A stretch of DNA of 64,000 nucleotides from Fusicatenibacter sp. (GTDB lineage Bacteria > Bacillota > Clostridia > Lachnospirales > Lachnospiraceae). This document shows, piece after piece, positions 29,728 to 39,760 of this stretch. Location: assembly GCA_017887445.1 (NCBI GenBank), contig JAGHIA010000070.1:1-64000 (forward strand), in the 5' to 3' direction. Both the position numbers and the translations under genes were made by a program. The notes beneath the pieces were generated by a model. It was not told the DNA's origin. It worked only from the letters and a program-made list of their open reading frames with translations, and searched no databases. How positions within the stretch are numbered: the stretch's first letter is position 1; each line of letters starts with the position of its first letter.

Positions 29728-29757
29728 GGCAACTGTTCAGTTGTCTGAACAGTTGCC
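29728..29757. repeat. palindrome GGCAACTGTTCAG-TTGT-CTGAACAGTTGCC
   Basis: perfect 13-bp arms; flanked by CACCAATG direct repeats (29721..29728, 29757..29764). Confidence 0.85.
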
Positions 29758-29778
29758 ACCAATGAGAGGAGAAGCTAT

Positions 29779-30639
29779 TTGAAAAACAGATATGGACTTA
29801 CCGGACGGGGCGTTTCCGTGGCGGTCCTCGACACGGGGATCACGCCTCACATAGATTTTGACCGCCGTATTCTGGTGTTTCTGGACCTGATCTCCGGTCA
29901 TGCGTATCCCTACGACGACAACGGTCACGGCTCCCATGTGGCCGGCATCATCGGCGGCAGCGGGAGAGCCAGCGGCGGAAGATATGAGGGAATGGCGCCG
30001 GAATGCGGTTTTGTCATCCTGAAAATCCTGGACCACAAAGGCAACGGCAGAAAACAGGATGTACTGAAAGCCATCGGCTGGGTGCGGAAAATGAGAGAGA
30101 AATACAACATCCGGATCCTCAATATATCCGTAGGCACCACGGAGCAGGAGAAGGTGCTTCACGATCTTCTGATCGAGGCGGTGGAGGAAGCCTGGGACGA
30201 CGGTCTGGTGGTGGTAACGGCCGCAGGAAACCTGGGCCCGGGCAGCGGAACCGTGACGGCTCCCGGCAGCAGCCGGAAGGTGATCACCGTCGGTTCCAGC
30301 GACCTGCTCACCGGCACAGGGGGAATCTCCGGCTGCGGGCCTACCAGAGACTGCGTCTGCAAGCCGGACCTTGTGGCTCCGGGGAAAGATATCATCTCCT
30401 GCGCGCCCGGCGTAAGCCACCGGGAATACGCGAGAAAAAGCGGAACCTCCATGTCAACGCCCCAGATTTCCGGAGCGGTCGCCCTTGCGCTGCAGAAGGC
30501 TCCTTATCTCACCAACGTGCAGATCAAAATGATGCTGCGGGACTCTGTCCGGGACCTGGGCCTTCCCCACAACCGGCAGGGATGGGGCGAATTTGACCTT
30601 GACAAGTTCCTTTCAAATCTATACAATGAAAAAAGCTGA
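29779..30639 (+). CDS. S8 family subtilisin-like serine protease (compact, no obvious signal peptide)
   Basis: VAVLDTGITPHIDF, NGHGSHVAGIIGG, SGTSMSTPQISGAVAL. Confidence 0.93.
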   Translation: MKNRYGLTGRGVSVAVLDTGITPHIDFDRRILVFLDLISGHAYPYDDNGHGSHVAGIIGGSGRASGGRYEGMAPECGFVILKILDHKGNGRKQDVLKAIGWVRKMREKYNIRILNISVGTTEQEKVLHDLLIEAVEEAWDDGLVVVTAAGNLGPGSGTVTAPGSSRKVITVGSSDLLTGTGGISGCGPTRDCVCKPDLVAPGKDIISCAPGVSHREYARKSGTSMSTPQISGAVALALQKAPYLTNVQIKMMLRDSVRDLGLPHNRQGWGEFDLDKFLSNLYNEKS

Positions 30640-30771
30640 ATGCACAGACAATAGCAACCGGCGCGCCGGCAGGGCTGCTTGCGGGTAACAGTTTGGCCTG
30701 TCACTCGTTATGCCGGAGCATTGCGGACGGCAAAGCCCGGCCGGCGCTCAAGAAGATACAAGGAGGACACT

Positions 30772-31983
30772 ATGGAAAAAATTCAGATGACAACCCCGCT
30801 GGTGGAAATGGACGGAGATGAGATGACCCGTATTCTCTGGAAGATCATCAAGGAGGAGCTTCTGCTTCCGTTCATCGACCTGAAGACCGAATACTACGAC
30901 CTGGGACTGGAGCACCGCAACGAAACCAACGATCAGGTAACCGTCGACTCCGCGAAAGCTACCATGAAATACGGGGTAGCAGTCAAATGCGCGACCATCA
31001 CTCCCAACGCGGCCCGCATGACCGAATACGATCTGAAGGAGATGTGGAAGAGTCCCAACGGAACCATCCGCGCCCTGCTGGACGGAACCGTATTCCGCGC
31101 GCCCATCGTGGTAAAAGGCATTGAGCCATGTGTCCGCAACTGGAAAAAACCGATCACCATCGCCAGACATGCTTACGGCGACGTATATAAAAACACGGAA
31201 ATGAGGATTCCCGGCCCTGGAAAGGTAGAACTTGTTTACACCGCCGAGGACGGCACCACCACCAGCGAAGTGGTACATACCTTCACCGGAGCAGGCGTGG
31301 TGCAGGGCATGCACAACCTGGACAACTCCATTGAAAGCTTCGCCAGAAGCTGCTTTGAATACGCCCTGGACACCCACCAGGATCTGTGGTTTGCCACCAA
31401 GGACACCATCTCCAAAAAATACGATCACCGGTTCAAGGATATCTTCGCCGAAATCTATGAGAACGAATACAAGGAAAAATTCGAGAACGCCGGCATCACC
31501 TATTTCTACACGCTGATCGACGACGCCGTTGCCCGCATTATGAAAGCGGAGGGCGGATTTATCTGGGCCTGCAAGAACTATGACGGAGACGTGATGAGCG
31601 ATATGGTATCCTCCGCCTTCGGCTCTCTGGCTATGATGACCTCCGTACTGGTATCCCCTCACGGCTATTACGAGTATGAGGCGGCACACGGCACAGTACA
31701 GCGCCATTATTACCGTCATCTGAAAGGAGAGGAGACCTCCACAAACTCCGTGGCCACCATTTTCGCATGGACCGGCGCGCTGCGCAAGAGAGGCGAGCTG
31801 GACGGCAACGGCGCTCTGTGCGCCTTCGCGGACAAGCTGGAGACTGCCACCATCCATGTGATTGAGTCGGGAAAAATGACCAAGGACCTGGCGCTGATCA
31901 CCACCATCGAACATCCGGTGGTCCTGAACAGCAAAGACTTTATCCTTGCGATCCGTGAAGAACTGGAGAAATCGTTACGGTAA
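30772..31983 (+). CDS. icd: NADP-dependent isocitrate dehydrogenase
   Basis: [40 protein letters not shown]. Confidence 0.96.
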   Translation: MEKIQMTTPLVEMDGDEMTRILWKIIKEELLLPFIDLKTEYYDLGLEHRNETNDQVTVDSAKATMKYGVAVKCATITPNAARMTEYDLKEMWKSPNGTIRALLDGTVFRAPIVVKGIEPCVRNWKKPITIARHAYGDVYKNTEMRIPGPGKVELVYTAEDGTTTSEVVHTFTGAGVVQGMHNLDNSIESFARSCFEYALDTHQDLWFATKDTISKKYDHRFKDIFAEIYENEYKEKFENAGITYFYTLIDDAVARIMKAEGGFIWACKNYDGDVMSDMVSSAFGSLAMMTSVLVSPHGYYEYEAAHGTVQRHYYRHLKGEETSTNSVATIFAWTGALRKRGELDGNGALCAFADKLETATIHVIESGKMTKDLALITTIEHPVVLNSKDFILAIREELEKSLR

Positions 31984-31998
31984 CAGTAATTCACATTA

Positions 31999-32060
31999 CA
32001 TGAAAAAGCCGGAACGGTGAAACCTGCCAAACCTCAGCAGGCTTCGCCGTTCCGGCTTTT
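31999..32060 (+). terminator. terminator downstream of icd
   Basis: AAAAGCCGGAACGG...CCGTTCCGGCTTTT. Confidence 0.8.
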
Positions 32061-32133
32061 CAAAATTCCGGCTTTTCAAACATACTTTGGAACTGTTACC
32101 CGGAATTCTCCTTCTGGGACTGGCATTCCAACA

Positions 32134-34050
32134 TTATTCCTGGGCCAGTTCCTCCCATGTTTCATACAGCTGTTCCAGCTCTGCCAGAACCTGCGCCTTC
32201 TCGCTGCTAAGAGCGATACACTTTGCCGCGTCGGTAGCCACCTCCGGCAGGGCCAGTTCCTGGTCGATGGCCGCGTCTCTGGCTTCCAGCTCCTCGATCC
32301 TGGCTTCCGTCTTTTTCAGGTCATTTTCCCTTTTTCTCTGACGGGCCTGCTCCTCCTTCTGGGCTTTCCAGTCCAGCTTTACCGAAGACTGCTCCGGTTT
32401 CTGCTCCTTGACACTGTCAGCGGCGGGAGCGTAGATGCTGGTCAGTTCCTCCTTTTTCTCCAGATAATAATCGTAATTTCCAATATAATTGACCAGGTTC
32501 TGATTGGTCAGCTCCAGAATCCTGGTGGCCGTCTGATTGATAAAGTAACGGTCGTGGGAGACGTAGAGCACCGTTCCGGTGTAATCCCGAAGCGCCTGCT
32601 CCAGAATCTCTTTGGAGACAATGTCCAGATGGTTGGTCGGCTCGTCCAGAATCAGGAAGTTGGCGTTGGACAGCATCAGCTTCGCCAGGGAGATCCGTCC
32701 CCGTTCGCCGCCGCTTAAGGTGTGGATCGGCTGGAATACATCGTCCTCGGTAAACAAAAACGCAGCCAGCACGTTGCGGATCTCCGTGTTGGTCAGATAC
32801 GGATAGGCGTCGGAGATTTCCTGGAAGATGGTCTTGTCCATATGGAGTACCTGGTGTTCCTGGTCGTAATAGCCAATCTGCACCTTCGTGCCAAGCTCCA
32901 CCTGGCCCTGGTCCGGCGCGACCACGCCGTTGAGGATCTTCAGGATCGTCGTCTTTCCGGTACCGTTGTTTCCGATGACCGCCACACGCTCGCCCCGGTG
33001 GATCTCAAAATTCAGATCAGAGAACAACGGTTGTCTGGGAAAGCTTTTGGACAGATGAGAGACTCGCAGCACATCGTTTCCGCTGGTGATCCTGGGTTCC
33101 AGACGGATGCGCATATCTGACCGCACCTCCGTGGGTTTGTCCAATACCTCGATTTTTTCCAGCATCTTTTCGCGGCTTTCCGCCCGCCGGATGGATTTTT
33201 CCCGGTTGAAAGACTTCAGCTTGGCGATCACTTCCTCCTGATGGCGGATCTCCTGCTGCTGGTTCACCCACGCATGGTACGCCGCCTCCCGGAGCATGGC
33301 TTTTTTCTGGCTGTAGGCCGAGTAATTTCCCTCGAAGCTCATCACCTTCCCCGCGTCGATTTCCACGATCTTTGTCACTACCCGGTCCAGGAAATACCGG
33401 TCGTGGGAGACGATGAGAACCGCGCCGCTGTAATTCATCAGATATCCTTCCAGCCAGGCGATGGACTCCATATCCAGATGGTTGGTCGGCTCGTCCAGAA
33501 GGATCACATCCGGTTTCGTCAGCAGCAGCCGTCCCAGGGCCACGCGGGTCTTCTGACCTCCGGACAGTTCCGATACTTTTTTGTCAAACTCCTCCTCGGC
33601 AAAGCCAAGGCCCTTCAGCACCCCCACCACCTCGCTGCGGTAAGCGTAGCCGTTCTCCAGCTCAAAGGTATGGGACAGCTTTGTGTAGGAGGCCATCCGT
33701 TCCTCCAGCGCCTCGCCGTCCGCATCTTTCATCTGGCGCTCCAGTTCCCGCAGGCGGTTCTCCATGTCGATGAGATACTGCTTTGCCTGCAGCACCTCCT
33801 GATAGATCGTCAGCTCCCCGGTCAAATCCTGGTGCTGGGCCAGATATCCGAGGCTTTTTCCTTTGGAGAGAATGACCTCCCCGCCGTCGGCGGACATTTC
33901 TCCGACAATGATCTTCAGCAGGGTGGATTTTCCCGCTCCGTTGATGCCCACCAGGGCCGCTTTTTCCCGTTCTTCTATGTGAAACGAAGCATTCTTCAGG
34001 ATCTCATTGGTACCGAATGCTTTGGAAATATTCTGACATGCTAAAATCAT
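32134..34050 (-). CDS. ABC-F family ATPase
   Basis: two Walker A (GINGAGKSTLLKI, GNNGTGKTTILKI) and two LSGGQKTR/LSGGERGR signatures; no TM. Confidence 0.93.
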   Translation of the reverse strand: MILACQNISKAFGTNEILKNASFHIEEREKAALVGINGAGKSTLLKIIVGEMSADGGEVILSKGKSLGYLAQHQDLTGELTIYQEVLQAKQYLIDMENRLRELERQMKDADGEALEERMASYTKLSHTFELENGYAYRSEVVGVLKGLGFAEEEFDKKVSELSGGQKTRVALGRLLLTKPDVILLDEPTNHLDMESIAWLEGYLMNYSGAVLIVSHDRYFLDRVVTKIVEIDAGKVMSFEGNYSAYSQKKAMLREAAYHAWVNQQQEIRHQEEVIAKLKSFNREKSIRRAESREKMLEKIEVLDKPTEVRSDMRIRLEPRITSGNDVLRVSHLSKSFPRQPLFSDLNFEIHRGERVAVIGNNGTGKTTILKILNGVVAPDQGQVELGTKVQIGYYDQEHQVLHMDKTIFQEISDAYPYLTNTEIRNVLAAFLFTEDDVFQPIHTLSGGERGRISLAKLMLSNANFLILDEPTNHLDIVSKEILEQALRDYTGTVLYVSHDRYFINQTATRILELTNQNLVNYIGNYDYYLEKKEELTSIYAPAADSVKEQKPEQSSVKLDWKAQKEEQARQRKRENDLKKTEARIEELEARDAAIDQELALPEVATDAAKCIALSSEKAQVLAELEQLYETWEELAQE

Positions 34051-34196
34051 ATCTTCCTCCTGTAATTACTGTTACTAATATCCCTCTTATTATAGAGAAG
34101 CAGAAACAAAATTTCAATAAATCTTTGACAATTTTCTCACATACATATATAATAAAATTACATTTTGCGGGTATTTATTGTTAGGAGGAAACAATC

Positions 34197-34853
34197 TTGG
34201 AAGAAAAAGGCATTTCACGAGCAGTCATTAAAAGGCTTCCTCGATATTATCGTTATCTGGGAGAACTTCTGGAGGATGGAGTAGAGCGGATCTCGTCCAG
34301 TGAACTCAGCGAACGTATGAAAGTGACCGCCTCACAGATCCGGCAGGATCTGAACAATTTCGGAGGGTTCGGACAGCAGGGGTACGGATACAACGTCCGT
34401 TATCTCTACACGGAGATCGGAAAGATCCTTGGTCTGGACCGCGTCCACAATATGATCATCGTGGGAGCAGGAAATCTTGGTCAGGCGCTGGCCAATTACG
34501 CGGCGTTCGAGCGCAGCGGCTTCAAGACCATCGGCATTTTTGATATCAATCCGGTGCTGAAAGGCGTCAGCGTACGCGGAATCCCGATCCGCATGACCGA
34601 CGAGCTCCCGGAATTTATCCGGAAAAACAACGTGGAGATCGCCGCGCTGACGCTCCCCAAGGCCAAGGCCCTGGAGATGGCAAAAGTGCTTGCGGACTGC
34701 GGCGTCAAAGCGTTCTGGAATTTCGCACATACCGATCTGAACCTGGCCATGCCGGGGGATTATATTGTAGAGAACGTTCATCTCTCCGAAAGTCTGATGC
34801 GTCTTTCCTACAATCTTACCAGATACGAGTCAGAACATAAGCAGCAGCTGTAA
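34197..34853 (+). CDS. rex: redox-sensing transcriptional repressor Rex
   Basis: RLPRYYRYLGELL, TASQIRQDLNNFGGFGQQGYGY, GAGNLGQALANY. Confidence 0.96.
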   Translation: MEEKGISRAVIKRLPRYYRYLGELLEDGVERISSSELSERMKVTASQIRQDLNNFGGFGQQGYGYNVRYLYTEIGKILGLDRVHNMIIVGAGNLGQALANYAAFERSGFKTIGIFDINPVLKGVSVRGIPIRMTDELPEFIRKNNVEIAALTLPKAKALEMAKVLADCGVKAFWNFAHTDLNLAMPGDYIVENVHLSESLMRLSYNLTRYESEHKQQL

Positions 34854-34857
34854 ACAG

Positions 34858-34922
34858 TCCGCTGCCGGTTCCAGTGGCAGTGCAACGCAGACTGCCCGGG
34901 AACCGGCAGCGGATTTTTCTTT
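34858..34922 (+). terminator. terminator downstream of rex
   Basis: GTCCGCTGCCGGTTCC...GGAACCGGCAGCGGATTTTTCTTT. Confidence 0.8.
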
Positions 34923-34972
34923 ATCCGTGCATTTACAAAAAGTATTTCAAACGTGCTTCAGGAGGTGTATCT

Positions 34973-36466
34973 ATGAGAGAACTGGTAACCGCAGAGCAGA
35001 TGCGAAGAAGCGACGCGTCTGCCATCGGAAAACTGCATCTTCCGCAGGAGGTGCTCATGGAGCGTGCGGCGCTCGCCGTGGCCGAGGAAATCTGCCAGAA
35101 CCATGATCCGAAAAAAATCCTCGCGGTCTGCGGAACGGGAAACAACGGAGGCGACGGCGTGGCCGCCGCAAGGATTCTCCGGTCCCGCGGCTTCGACGCG
35201 GCCGTGTTTCTGGCGGGAGATCCGGAAAAATACAGCGAGGGAATGAAAACCCAGGTGGAAATTGCCGGAAACTGCCGGATTCCTGTAGTCAAACATCCGG
35301 TGTATACGGAATATACTGTTATCATAGACGCACTCTTTGGTACAGGCCTGTCCCGCCCCGTGGCCGGCGTCTATGCAAAGGTCATTGACCAGATCAACGA
35401 AAGTCATGTTCCGGTGGTCTCCGTGGACATCCCTTCCGGCATACATACTGACACCGGCGCGGTCCTTGGCACGGCAGTGCGGGCCTCGTCCACCGTCACC
35501 TTCGCCTTTGAGAAGCCGGGACTTCTCCTTCCGCCCGGCAGCGTCTTCGCCGGAACGGTCCGCACGGCGGACATCGGCATCGCCGGAGTGTTTTCCAAAG
35601 AGGAACCCAGGTATTACCGCATGGAGGAAAAAGATCTTCGGCCGTTTCTCGCCAGGGACCCGCTGGGCAACAAAGGAAGCTTCGGAAAGATCCTCGTTGC
35701 CGCCGGCTCAAAAGAAACCTGCGGCGCGGCCCTTCTCTGCTCCGAGGCGGCCTTCCGCGCCGGCGCCGGTATGCTCCGGGTACTCACGGAGGAGAACAAC
35801 CGGCTGCCGTTTCTTGTGAAGCTTCCGGAAGCCATGCTGTCCCTTTACCGGGAAGGGGAACCGCTTTCTGAGGAGATGCTGCAGAGCAGTCTGCAGTGGG
35901 CAGACCTGGTGCTGGTGGGCCCCGGTCTTGGCACCGGCCCGACTGCCAGAGAGCTTGTCGCCTGGCTGCTGTCCCACAGCGCCGTTCCGGTGGTTTTGGA
36001 CGCCGACGCACTGAACCTGATTGCCCGGGAACCCTGGCTTCTGAAACACGCGGCCTGTCCCACGGTGGTCACGCCCCATCCCGGAGAGATGGCGCGGCTC
36101 ACCGGCACAGGTATCGTTCAGCTGAAACAGGATCTGCCAGGCGCCGCCCTGGCGTTTGCCAGGGAATTTCACACGGTCTGTGTGCTGAAGGACGCGCGTA
36201 CCGTCGCCGCCTCCCCTGAGGGCAGCGTCTTTCTCAATACTTCCGGCTGCAGCGCGCTGGCCACCGCCGGCAGCGGGGACGTGCTGGCGGGAATTCTCTC
36301 GTCGCTCCTGGCACAGCAGAAAATGTCCGGCAGCGGGCAGCCGGCAGTCCATACCGCCGCCGCAGCGGTGCTGCTCCACGGTCTGCTGGGCCAATGGGCG
36401 GCGCAGGAAACAAACGAAGCCTTTGTGCTGGCAGGCGACCTGATCCGCATGATGAAAAAAATCTGA
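34973..36466 (+). CDS. nnr: bifunctional NAD(P)H-hydrate epimerase / ADP-dependent dehydratase
   Basis: GTGNNGGDGVAAARIL, DALFGTGLSRPV, TPHPGEMARL, GSGDVLAG. Confidence 0.94.
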   Translation: MRELVTAEQMRRSDASAIGKLHLPQEVLMERAALAVAEEICQNHDPKKILAVCGTGNNGGDGVAAARILRSRGFDAAVFLAGDPEKYSEGMKTQVEIAGNCRIPVVKHPVYTEYTVIIDALFGTGLSRPVAGVYAKVIDQINESHVPVVSVDIPSGIHTDTGAVLGTAVRASSTVTFAFEKPGLLLPPGSVFAGTVRTADIGIAGVFSKEEPRYYRMEEKDLRPFLARDPLGNKGSFGKILVAAGSKETCGAALLCSEAAFRAGAGMLRVLTEENNRLPFLVKLPEAMLSLYREGEPLSEEMLQSSLQWADLVLVGPGLGTGPTARELVAWLLSHSAVPVVLDADALNLIAREPWLLKHAACPTVVTPHPGEMARLTGTGIVQLKQDLPGAALAFAREFHTVCVLKDARTVAASPEGSVFLNTSGCSALATAGSGDVLAGILSSLLAQQKMSGSGQPAVHTAAAAVLLHGLLGQWAAQETNEAFVLAGDLIRMMKKI

Positions 36467-36599
36467 AGTTCCTTACGAACCGTTACGTTTCGTGCTGCAG
36501 ATCTCAGGATAACGGCAGGCTGAGCAGTTACCAGAGTATACCTCCGGAAAAAATCGGGAATACTTTACCCAGAGTATGAAAAACGGAGTGTGAACAACA

Positions 36600-36947
36600 T
36601 TGATCATTAAAAGAGGCGATATTTATTATGCGGATCTGCGGCCGGTGGTCGGCAGCGAGCAGGGCGGCGTCCGTCCGGTCCTGATCATACAGAATGACAT
36701 TGGAAACAAGCACAGTCCCACAGTCATCTGCGCCGCCATCACTTCGAAGATGAACAAGGCGAAACTCCCGACGCATATCGAGATCGAGGCTTCCGCCTAC
36801 GGTATCGTGCGGGATTCCGTCATCCTTCTGGAGCAGCTGCGCACCATCGACAAACGAAGGTTGAAGGATAAGATCTGTCACCTGAACCGGGAACAGCTGG
36901 CGCTGGTGGACGAAGCGCTGAAGATCAGTCTTGACCTGATTACATAG
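36600..36947 (+). CDS. MazF/PemK family endoribonuclease toxin (EndoA-like)
   Basis: [39 protein letters not shown]; probable TTG start. Confidence 0.92.
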   Translation: MIIKRGDIYYADLRPVVGSEQGGVRPVLIIQNDIGNKHSPTVICAAITSKMNKAKLPTHIEIEASAYGIVRDSVILLEQLRTIDKRRLKDKICHLNREQLALVDEALKISLDLIT

Positions 36948-37054
36948 CGTTACAAAATCTTGACGAACCCTGGGGAACGTGATATATTCTATAAATGGCT
37001 GTTTGAAATACAGGAAAAACTTTACAACAACATTACTGCAAAGGAGAAAAAACC

Positions 37055-37783
37055 ATGTCAGGACATTCCAAGTTTGCAAATATTAAGCATAAGAAAGAAA
37101 AAAACGACGCGAAAAAAGGAAAAATCTTTACGATCATCGGCCGTGAGATCGTCATCGCCGTAAAGGAAGGCGGTCCGGATCCGGCCAACAACAGCAAGCT
37201 GCGCGACGTTATCGCCAAGGCCAAAGCCAACAATATGCCAAACGACACCATCGAGCGCGGCATCAAGAAAGCTGCCGGCGATTCCAACGCCGACAATTAT
37301 GAGAGAATTACATACGAAGGCTACGGTCCCAACGGCATCGCCATTATTGTGGAGACGCTGACGGACAACAAAAACCGTACGGCTGCCAACGTGAGAAGCG
37401 CTTTCACCAAAGGAAGCGGAAACGTAGGAACCCCTGGCTGCGTATCCTATATGTTCGACCAGAAGGGCCAGATCATCATCGACAAGGAAGAGTGTGAGAT
37501 TGAGTCCGACGACCTGATGATGATGGCGCTGGACGCAGGCGCCGAGGATTTCCAGGAGGAAGAGGACAGCTACGAGATCCTCACCGCTCCGGACGATTTC
37601 TCCGCCGTGCGCGAGGCTCTTGAGAAAGAGGGCGTGCCCATGGCCGAAGCCGATATCGCCATGATCCCCCAGAATTATCTGACCCTCACCGACGAGCAGG
37701 CGCTGAAAAACCTGAACCGTACCCTGGACCTGCTGGAGGATGACGACGACGTGCAGAACGTATACACAAACCTGGCTGAATAG
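37055..37783 (+). CDS. YebC/PmpR family DNA-binding regulatory protein
   Basis: [32 protein letters not shown]. Confidence 0.95.
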   Translation: MSGHSKFANIKHKKEKNDAKKGKIFTIIGREIVIAVKEGGPDPANNSKLRDVIAKAKANNMPNDTIERGIKKAAGDSNADNYERITYEGYGPNGIAIIVETLTDNKNRTAANVRSAFTKGSGNVGTPGCVSYMFDQKGQIIIDKEECEIESDDLMMMALDAGAEDFQEEEDSYEILTAPDDFSAVREALEKEGVPMAEADIAMIPQNYLTLTDEQALKNLNRTLDLLEDDDDVQNVYTNLAE

Positions 37784-37951
37784 TTCCGGCTTTTCGCATA
37801 TTCTGTGTGAAAGCGTCTCGCGAGACCGCTGAACTATTACGAATAATTCCCGCCCAGGATGCAGATACTTTTTCTGAAGAATTCCCGCAGCAGGACAGAT
37901 TACAAGAAACATTCTTCTGCCGCGGAAAAAAGAGAAAGGAACGCTGCAGAA

Positions 37952-38608
37952 ATGACGGAACAGGAATCAAACACACCAAAAGAAAATATCGTGGAGCTGA
38001 AGAGCAACATCTACCTTCTGTCCATCATCGGCGAGGTAGAGGGCCATGAGACGCTGGGAGAGCGGGCGAAGGCCACAAAATACGAGCATATTCTGCCCAC
38101 GCTGGCCCGTGTGGAGGACAACGATGAGATCGACGGCCTTCTCATCCTTCTGAACACTGTCGGCGGGGATGTGGAGGCGGGTCTTGCCATCGCGGAGATG
38201 ATCGCCTCCATGCGCAAGCCAACGGTGTCTCTGGTGCTTGGCGGCGGCCACTCCATCGGCGTACCGCTGGCCGTCTCCGCCGACTATTCATTGATCGTAC
38301 CCAGCGGCACCATGGTCATCCATCCGGTCCGCACCAACGGAATGTTCATCGGCGTAGCCCAGACTTACCGGAACATGGAGAAGACCCAGGACCGTATCAC
38401 AACCTTTGTCTCCGAGCATTCCAACATTTCCAAGGAACGTCTGGAGGAACTGATGCTGGACACGAAGACGCTGGTCAAGGATGTTGGCACGATGCTGGAA
38501 GGGCCGCAGGCCGTCCAGGAGGGACTCATCGACGAGGTCGGCGGCATTGCCCCGGCGCTGAAAAAGCTCCACGCCCTGATCAGAAAATCGAAAGAAGATC
38601 AGGAGTAA
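37952..38608 (+). CDS. ClpP-like serine protease (TepA-type)
   Basis: ILLNTVGGDVEAGLAIAEMI, GGGHSIGVPLAVSAD, MVIHPVR. Confidence 0.85.
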   Translation: MTEQESNTPKENIVELKSNIYLLSIIGEVEGHETLGERAKATKYEHILPTLARVEDNDEIDGLLILLNTVGGDVEAGLAIAEMIASMRKPTVSLVLGGGHSIGVPLAVSADYSLIVPSGTMVIHPVRTNGMFIGVAQTYRNMEKTQDRITTFVSEHSNISKERLEELMLDTKTLVKDVGTMLEGPQAVQEGLIDEVGGIAPALKKLHALIRKSKEDQE

Positions 38609-38628
38609 CGGGCACTACGTTTTCATAC

Positions 38629-38668
38629 GGTCTGTGCAGTAAATGCACAGACCTGACTGAATAGTTAC
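38629..38668. repeat. composite intergenic repeat: GGTCTGTGCA-GTAAA-TGCACAGACC hairpin plus TGACTGAATAGTTAC
   Basis: perfect 10-bp stem; related copies near 24650 and 53187. Confidence 0.8.
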
Positions 38669-38699
38669 CCAACATCTACAATTAGAACGCTGCTCAGTC

Positions 38700-38730
38700 A
38701 ACCTCCCCATTGTATTTGGGGAGGTTTTAT
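38700..38730 (+). terminator. terminator upstream of uppP
   Basis: AACCTCCCC-ATTGTATT-TGGGGAGGTTTT. Confidence 0.7.
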
Positions 38731-38798
38731 GATAAAATTAAAAGCTGAATCGGAGCGGAGACATTTCATACATACAAAAGAAAAGGAACATAACGTAT

Positions 38799-39668
38799 AT
38801 GTCGATCATAGAAGCTGTCCTGCTGGGCATTGTCCAGGGCGTTACGGAGTTTCTGCCGGTGAGCAGCTCCGCGCACCTTGTGCTTGCCCAGCAGCTACTG
38901 AACATACAGAACAATCAGACCATCCTGTTTGATCTCTGCCTGCACCTTGGCACCTTGGCCGCGGTTCTCTGGTATTTTCAGAAGGATCTTCGCAGGATCG
39001 TATTATCCCTGTTCGCCATTGTTCAGGACCTGGTTTTTAATATGAAGCTGTGGTTCCGCCACAGAAGCCAGGGGTCTGAGGAGCCTTACCGCAAAGTGCT
39101 GGCCACCAATTACCGCCGGCTGGCGTTCTGGCTGGTAATCACAACGGTGCCTACCGCCGTACTGGGGTATCTGCTGCGGGACATCGCCCTTCTGGCTTTC
39201 CAGTCGCTGCTGATGCCGGGCGTGCTGTTTTTCATCACCGCCGTCATGCTTCTGGTGGCGGATATGGTGCCGAAAGGAAAGAAGACCCCCCGCAACATGA
39301 AGCCGGGCGACGCACTGATCGCCGGGATCTTTCAGGGATTTTCCGTGCTCCCTGGTATTTCACGGTTCGGCACTGGCCTGTCCGCCTGTCTGCTGGCAGG
39401 TCTTAGCCGCAGATTCGCCGTCAAATATTCCATGCTCATGTCCATCCCGGCAATCCTCGGGGGCATGGTTCTGGAACTGACGTCTGTGCGGGGAACACTT
39501 TCTGTTCATCCAGGCATCTATCTGGTGGGAATCCTGGTTTCCGCCGCAGCAAGCATTCTGACCATCCGCACGATGCTGCGGATTGTTTCCGGCATTAAAT
39601 TAAGAGTTTTCGCTTTTTACTGTGTGCTCATCGGCATAGTTCTCATTGCCGTCAGCTTCACGCGGTAA
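38799..39668 (+). CDS. uppP: undecaprenyl-diphosphatase
   Basis: GIVQGVTEFLPVSSSAHLVL; PGISRFGTGLSACLLAG. Confidence 0.95.
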   Translation: MSIIEAVLLGIVQGVTEFLPVSSSAHLVLAQQLLNIQNNQTILFDLCLHLGTLAAVLWYFQKDLRRIVLSLFAIVQDLVFNMKLWFRHRSQGSEEPYRKVLATNYRRLAFWLVITTVPTAVLGYLLRDIALLAFQSLLMPGVLFFITAVMLLVADMVPKGKKTPRNMKPGDALIAGIFQGFSVLPGISRFGTGLSACLLAGLSRRFAVKYSMLMSIPAILGGMVLELTSVRGTLSVHPGIYLVGILVSAAASILTIRTMLRIVSGIKLRVFAFYCVLIGIVLIAVSFTR

Positions 39669-39760
39669 AAGCATACGCAGTAACAGCGCGTTGCAGAACG
39701 GTCACACGTTTCGCGATGCACAGAAACTGCATTTACATATCACAGGGGAGGAGCGCCTTT

